Positions 4,140 to 5,398 of a stretch of DNA of 5,398 bases are shown piece by piece. Source of the DNA: Rickettsiales bacterium. GTDB taxonomy: Bacteria > Pseudomonadota > Alphaproteobacteria > Rickettsiales > UBA1997. The notes under the pieces are model-generated. The model saw only the letters and a program-made list of their open reading frames with translations. It ran no database searches and was not told where the DNA came from. The stretch covers positions 1-5,398 of the forward strand of contig JAIRSX010000066.1 in the NCBI GenBank assembly GCA_031255235.1, written 5' to 3'. Made by a program: the position numbers and the translations under genes. Every line of letters starts with the position of its first letter. The stretch's first letter is position 1.

Positions 4140-5396
4140 TTACCTCGCTATATTACTCCCTTGACTTCTCTTTTGTCGTTCTCTAATCTCTAATTGTTTC
4201 ACTTGAGACAAAGTTTTCGTCACCGATTTCTTTTCCGGTATAGAAACCTTGTTAAACCTCGTGCTAAGACCTTTTCGCTTCTGCTCCAAAACCGTATATT
4301 TTTTTCTTATATTTTCCACTAATTCTGCATCAGTCGTGGTAGTTTTTTCTATTTGCCCATTCTTCTCATAATAGAGAACTGTGGCAAATTTAGTTATTTC
4401 TGATGGATTGGCTACTTTTGCGAAATCAGCAGAAATTTTCTCTCTAAAATCCTGTTGTCTAATAGAGTGTGACAAATCTTGAATGGACTTACCATTATAA
4501 AATTCTTTCGCCATTTCTTGTGCAACAAAAGTCGATTGTAGCCAGCAAGAACTATTATTTTGAATTCTTAACACAACCTTCTCACAATCAACACCATTTA
4601 TCCTAGAAAAACCGCCCTCAAAATTACCGCCAGCAGGATCAACAATTATTGCTTTATTTGTTTTATGGTCATAAGTAATGGAAATAGAATGACGTCCCCC
4701 AGACCAACTAGGAATTGCAAACGCTACTGTCGTCTTCCCTGTCCTCCTCAAAAGATTGATGGCATCGGATATTCGTCCATCTATTGTTATATTATCATCC
4801 TTAGAATTAAGATGAAGAGTTGTTGCCATTAAGTTTGGTGTCGTTTTCCCTCTTAATTTTTGCAAAAATAAAGGGATGCGTGTATAATAACCTTTATTAT
4901 CCGTAAGGCCTTTAGAAACAACAGCAGACATCTCACATATAATAGACGATCTTATAGACTCAAAACCCGGATCATTCTTGTTCACCACTTTATAATCACC
5001 CCTTCTAAATGATATCTCATCATTCGGCGGAGTCACTGAAACAAAGTAATCACCAATTTTAAATTCGGTAGGATTTTCATATAAAACATAGGGACCAATC
5101 TTAATTGCCTTTCTTGATTGTTGGGAAAATTTCAAAATACCTATCTTTTCATGAATGTCATCACGAACTTTCTCTTCATGCCGTATTGTTTCACTCTGAT
5201 CAAGCAAAGAACTATTTGTAAAAATCTCATCTGTAAAAAACGACCCACCAACCAACCCATCTTCAGATATTTCAACTGTCTCAAACACATCATCTTTATT
5301 ATTCAATCCACTAATCGGTCTATCATCATCAACAAACACAGCATCATCGATTACATTCACAGCTGAAGCAAAAAAGTTAAAAAAATCATTTCTCAT
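4140..5396 (-). CDS. Putative clan CE (Ulp1/YopJ-like) cysteine protease, candidate secreted effector
   Basis: This gene encodes 418 residues from an ATG at 5396-5394; two bases of leader remain, so an earlier start outside the window is possible. The central region fits the clan CE fold: a hydrophobic strand ending AFAIPSWSGG, then H236, then a strand-turn-strand to D253 (IIVDPAGG), then Q279 and C284 in IQNNSSCWLQ, followed by a helix (STFVAQEMAKEF). The order His-Asp-Gln-Cys and the 17-residue His-Asp spacing match Ulp1/SENP proteases. Family members cleave ubiquitin or ubiquitin-like proteins, or, in YopJ relatives, acetylate host proteins. Deviations: Ser replaces the usual Trp after His, and Trp the usual Gly after Cys. 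Residues 1-80 are acidic; about 371-418 are basic and hydrophilic. No signal peptide or membrane segment is evident. The function is inferred from motifs; a papain-like arrangement using C154 is an alternative. Confidence 0.6.
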   Translation of the reverse strand: MRNDFFNFFASAVNVIDDAVFVDDDRPISGLNNKDDVFETVEISEDGLVGGSFFTDEIFTNSSLLDQSETIRHEEKVRDDIHEKIGILKFSQQSRKAIKIGPYVLYENPTEFKIGDYFVSVTPPNDEISFRRGDYKVVNKNDPGFESIRSSIICEMSAVVSKGLTDNKGYYTRIPLFLQKLRGKTTPNLMATTLHLNSKDDNITIDGRISDAINLLRRTGKTTVAFAIPSWSGGRHSISITYDHKTNKAIIVDPAGGNFEGGFSRINGVDCEKVVLRIQNNSSCWLQSTFVAQEMAKEFYNGKSIQDLSHSIRQQDFREKISADFAKVANPSEITKFATVLYYEKNGQIEKTTTTDAELVENIRKKYTVLEQKRKGLSTRFNKVSIPEKKSVTKTLSQVKQLEIRERQKRSQGSNIAR

Positions 5397-5398
5397 TT

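Noticed and set aside
4024..4161. 46-codon open stretch on the plus strand (NSLSKHRVVHQF...)
   Set aside because: No start codon near its beginning, and the openness follows from the lack of G and the C-rich composition of the tract.
4722..4760. RRTGKTTVAF in the 418-residue protein as an ATP-binding P-loop
   Set aside because: The glycine-rich GxxxxGK[ST] pattern is incomplete and no Walker B context follows; the segment fits better as the strand before the catalytic His.
5118..5366. 82-codon plus-strand open frame opposite the protease gene
   Set aside because: Antisense of the effector candidate, with Ile/Phe/Asn-rich composition and no supporting signal.

Overview
The window is strongly AT-rich and looks like a chromosomal piece of a Rickettsiales-type alphaproteobacterium, probably host-associated. 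Three things point that way. There is a PBP1A of the alphaproteobacterial/rickettsial type. IS5-like transposons and gene remnants are packed into little space. The right edge carries a gene with the layout of a clan CE (Ulp1/YopJ-like) cysteine protease, a class that bacteria living with eukaryotes use as effectors. The assignment is an inference from sequence character, not a database match.

Layout, left to right. Bases 1-407 are insertion-sequence material. The start of one transposase leaves the window on the minus strand (ATG at 61). Immediately beside it is the orphaned C-terminus of a second, plus-strand transposase (to 318). An identical 18-base sequence (129-146 and 390-407) sits where the terminal repeats of the two copies would lie, so one IS appears to have inserted into another of the same family. 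Two abutting 11-bp hairpins (324-361, 362-389) fill the tail of the second copy.

Bases 455-3160 encode an intact bifunctional peptidoglycan synthase, PBP1A (mrcA/ponA). All transpeptidase motifs are present. The transglycosylase motifs are present except for one unusual His-to-Asn change, and there is an acidic C-terminal tail. Its start lies within about 50 bases of the IS end, so its native promoter and leader may have been displaced.

Bases 3161-3331 hold a promoter whose -10 box lies inside a perfect 7-bp dyad. It precedes a small, very basic helix-turn-helix protein (3332-3637) resembling the DNA-binding part of phage terminase small subunits. This looks like a self-controlled gene of phage ancestry, but no other phage genes are present.

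Bases 3638-4139 contain no intact gene. They hold a frameshifted remnant on the minus strand (about 3746-3912), then a short tract (about 3961-4110) that is richer in GC and has extreme C-over-G skew on the plus strand. That tract may be a dispersed repeat or a fragment of foreign origin.

Bases 4140-5396 (minus strand) encode the candidate clan CE protease/effector, with a predicted His236-Asp253-Gln279-Cys284 catalytic set, an acidic N-terminus and a basic C-terminal tail. This is the most interesting item in the window. PBP1A belongs to the cell's core; the rest looks like accessory DNA that has been gained, rearranged or is decaying.
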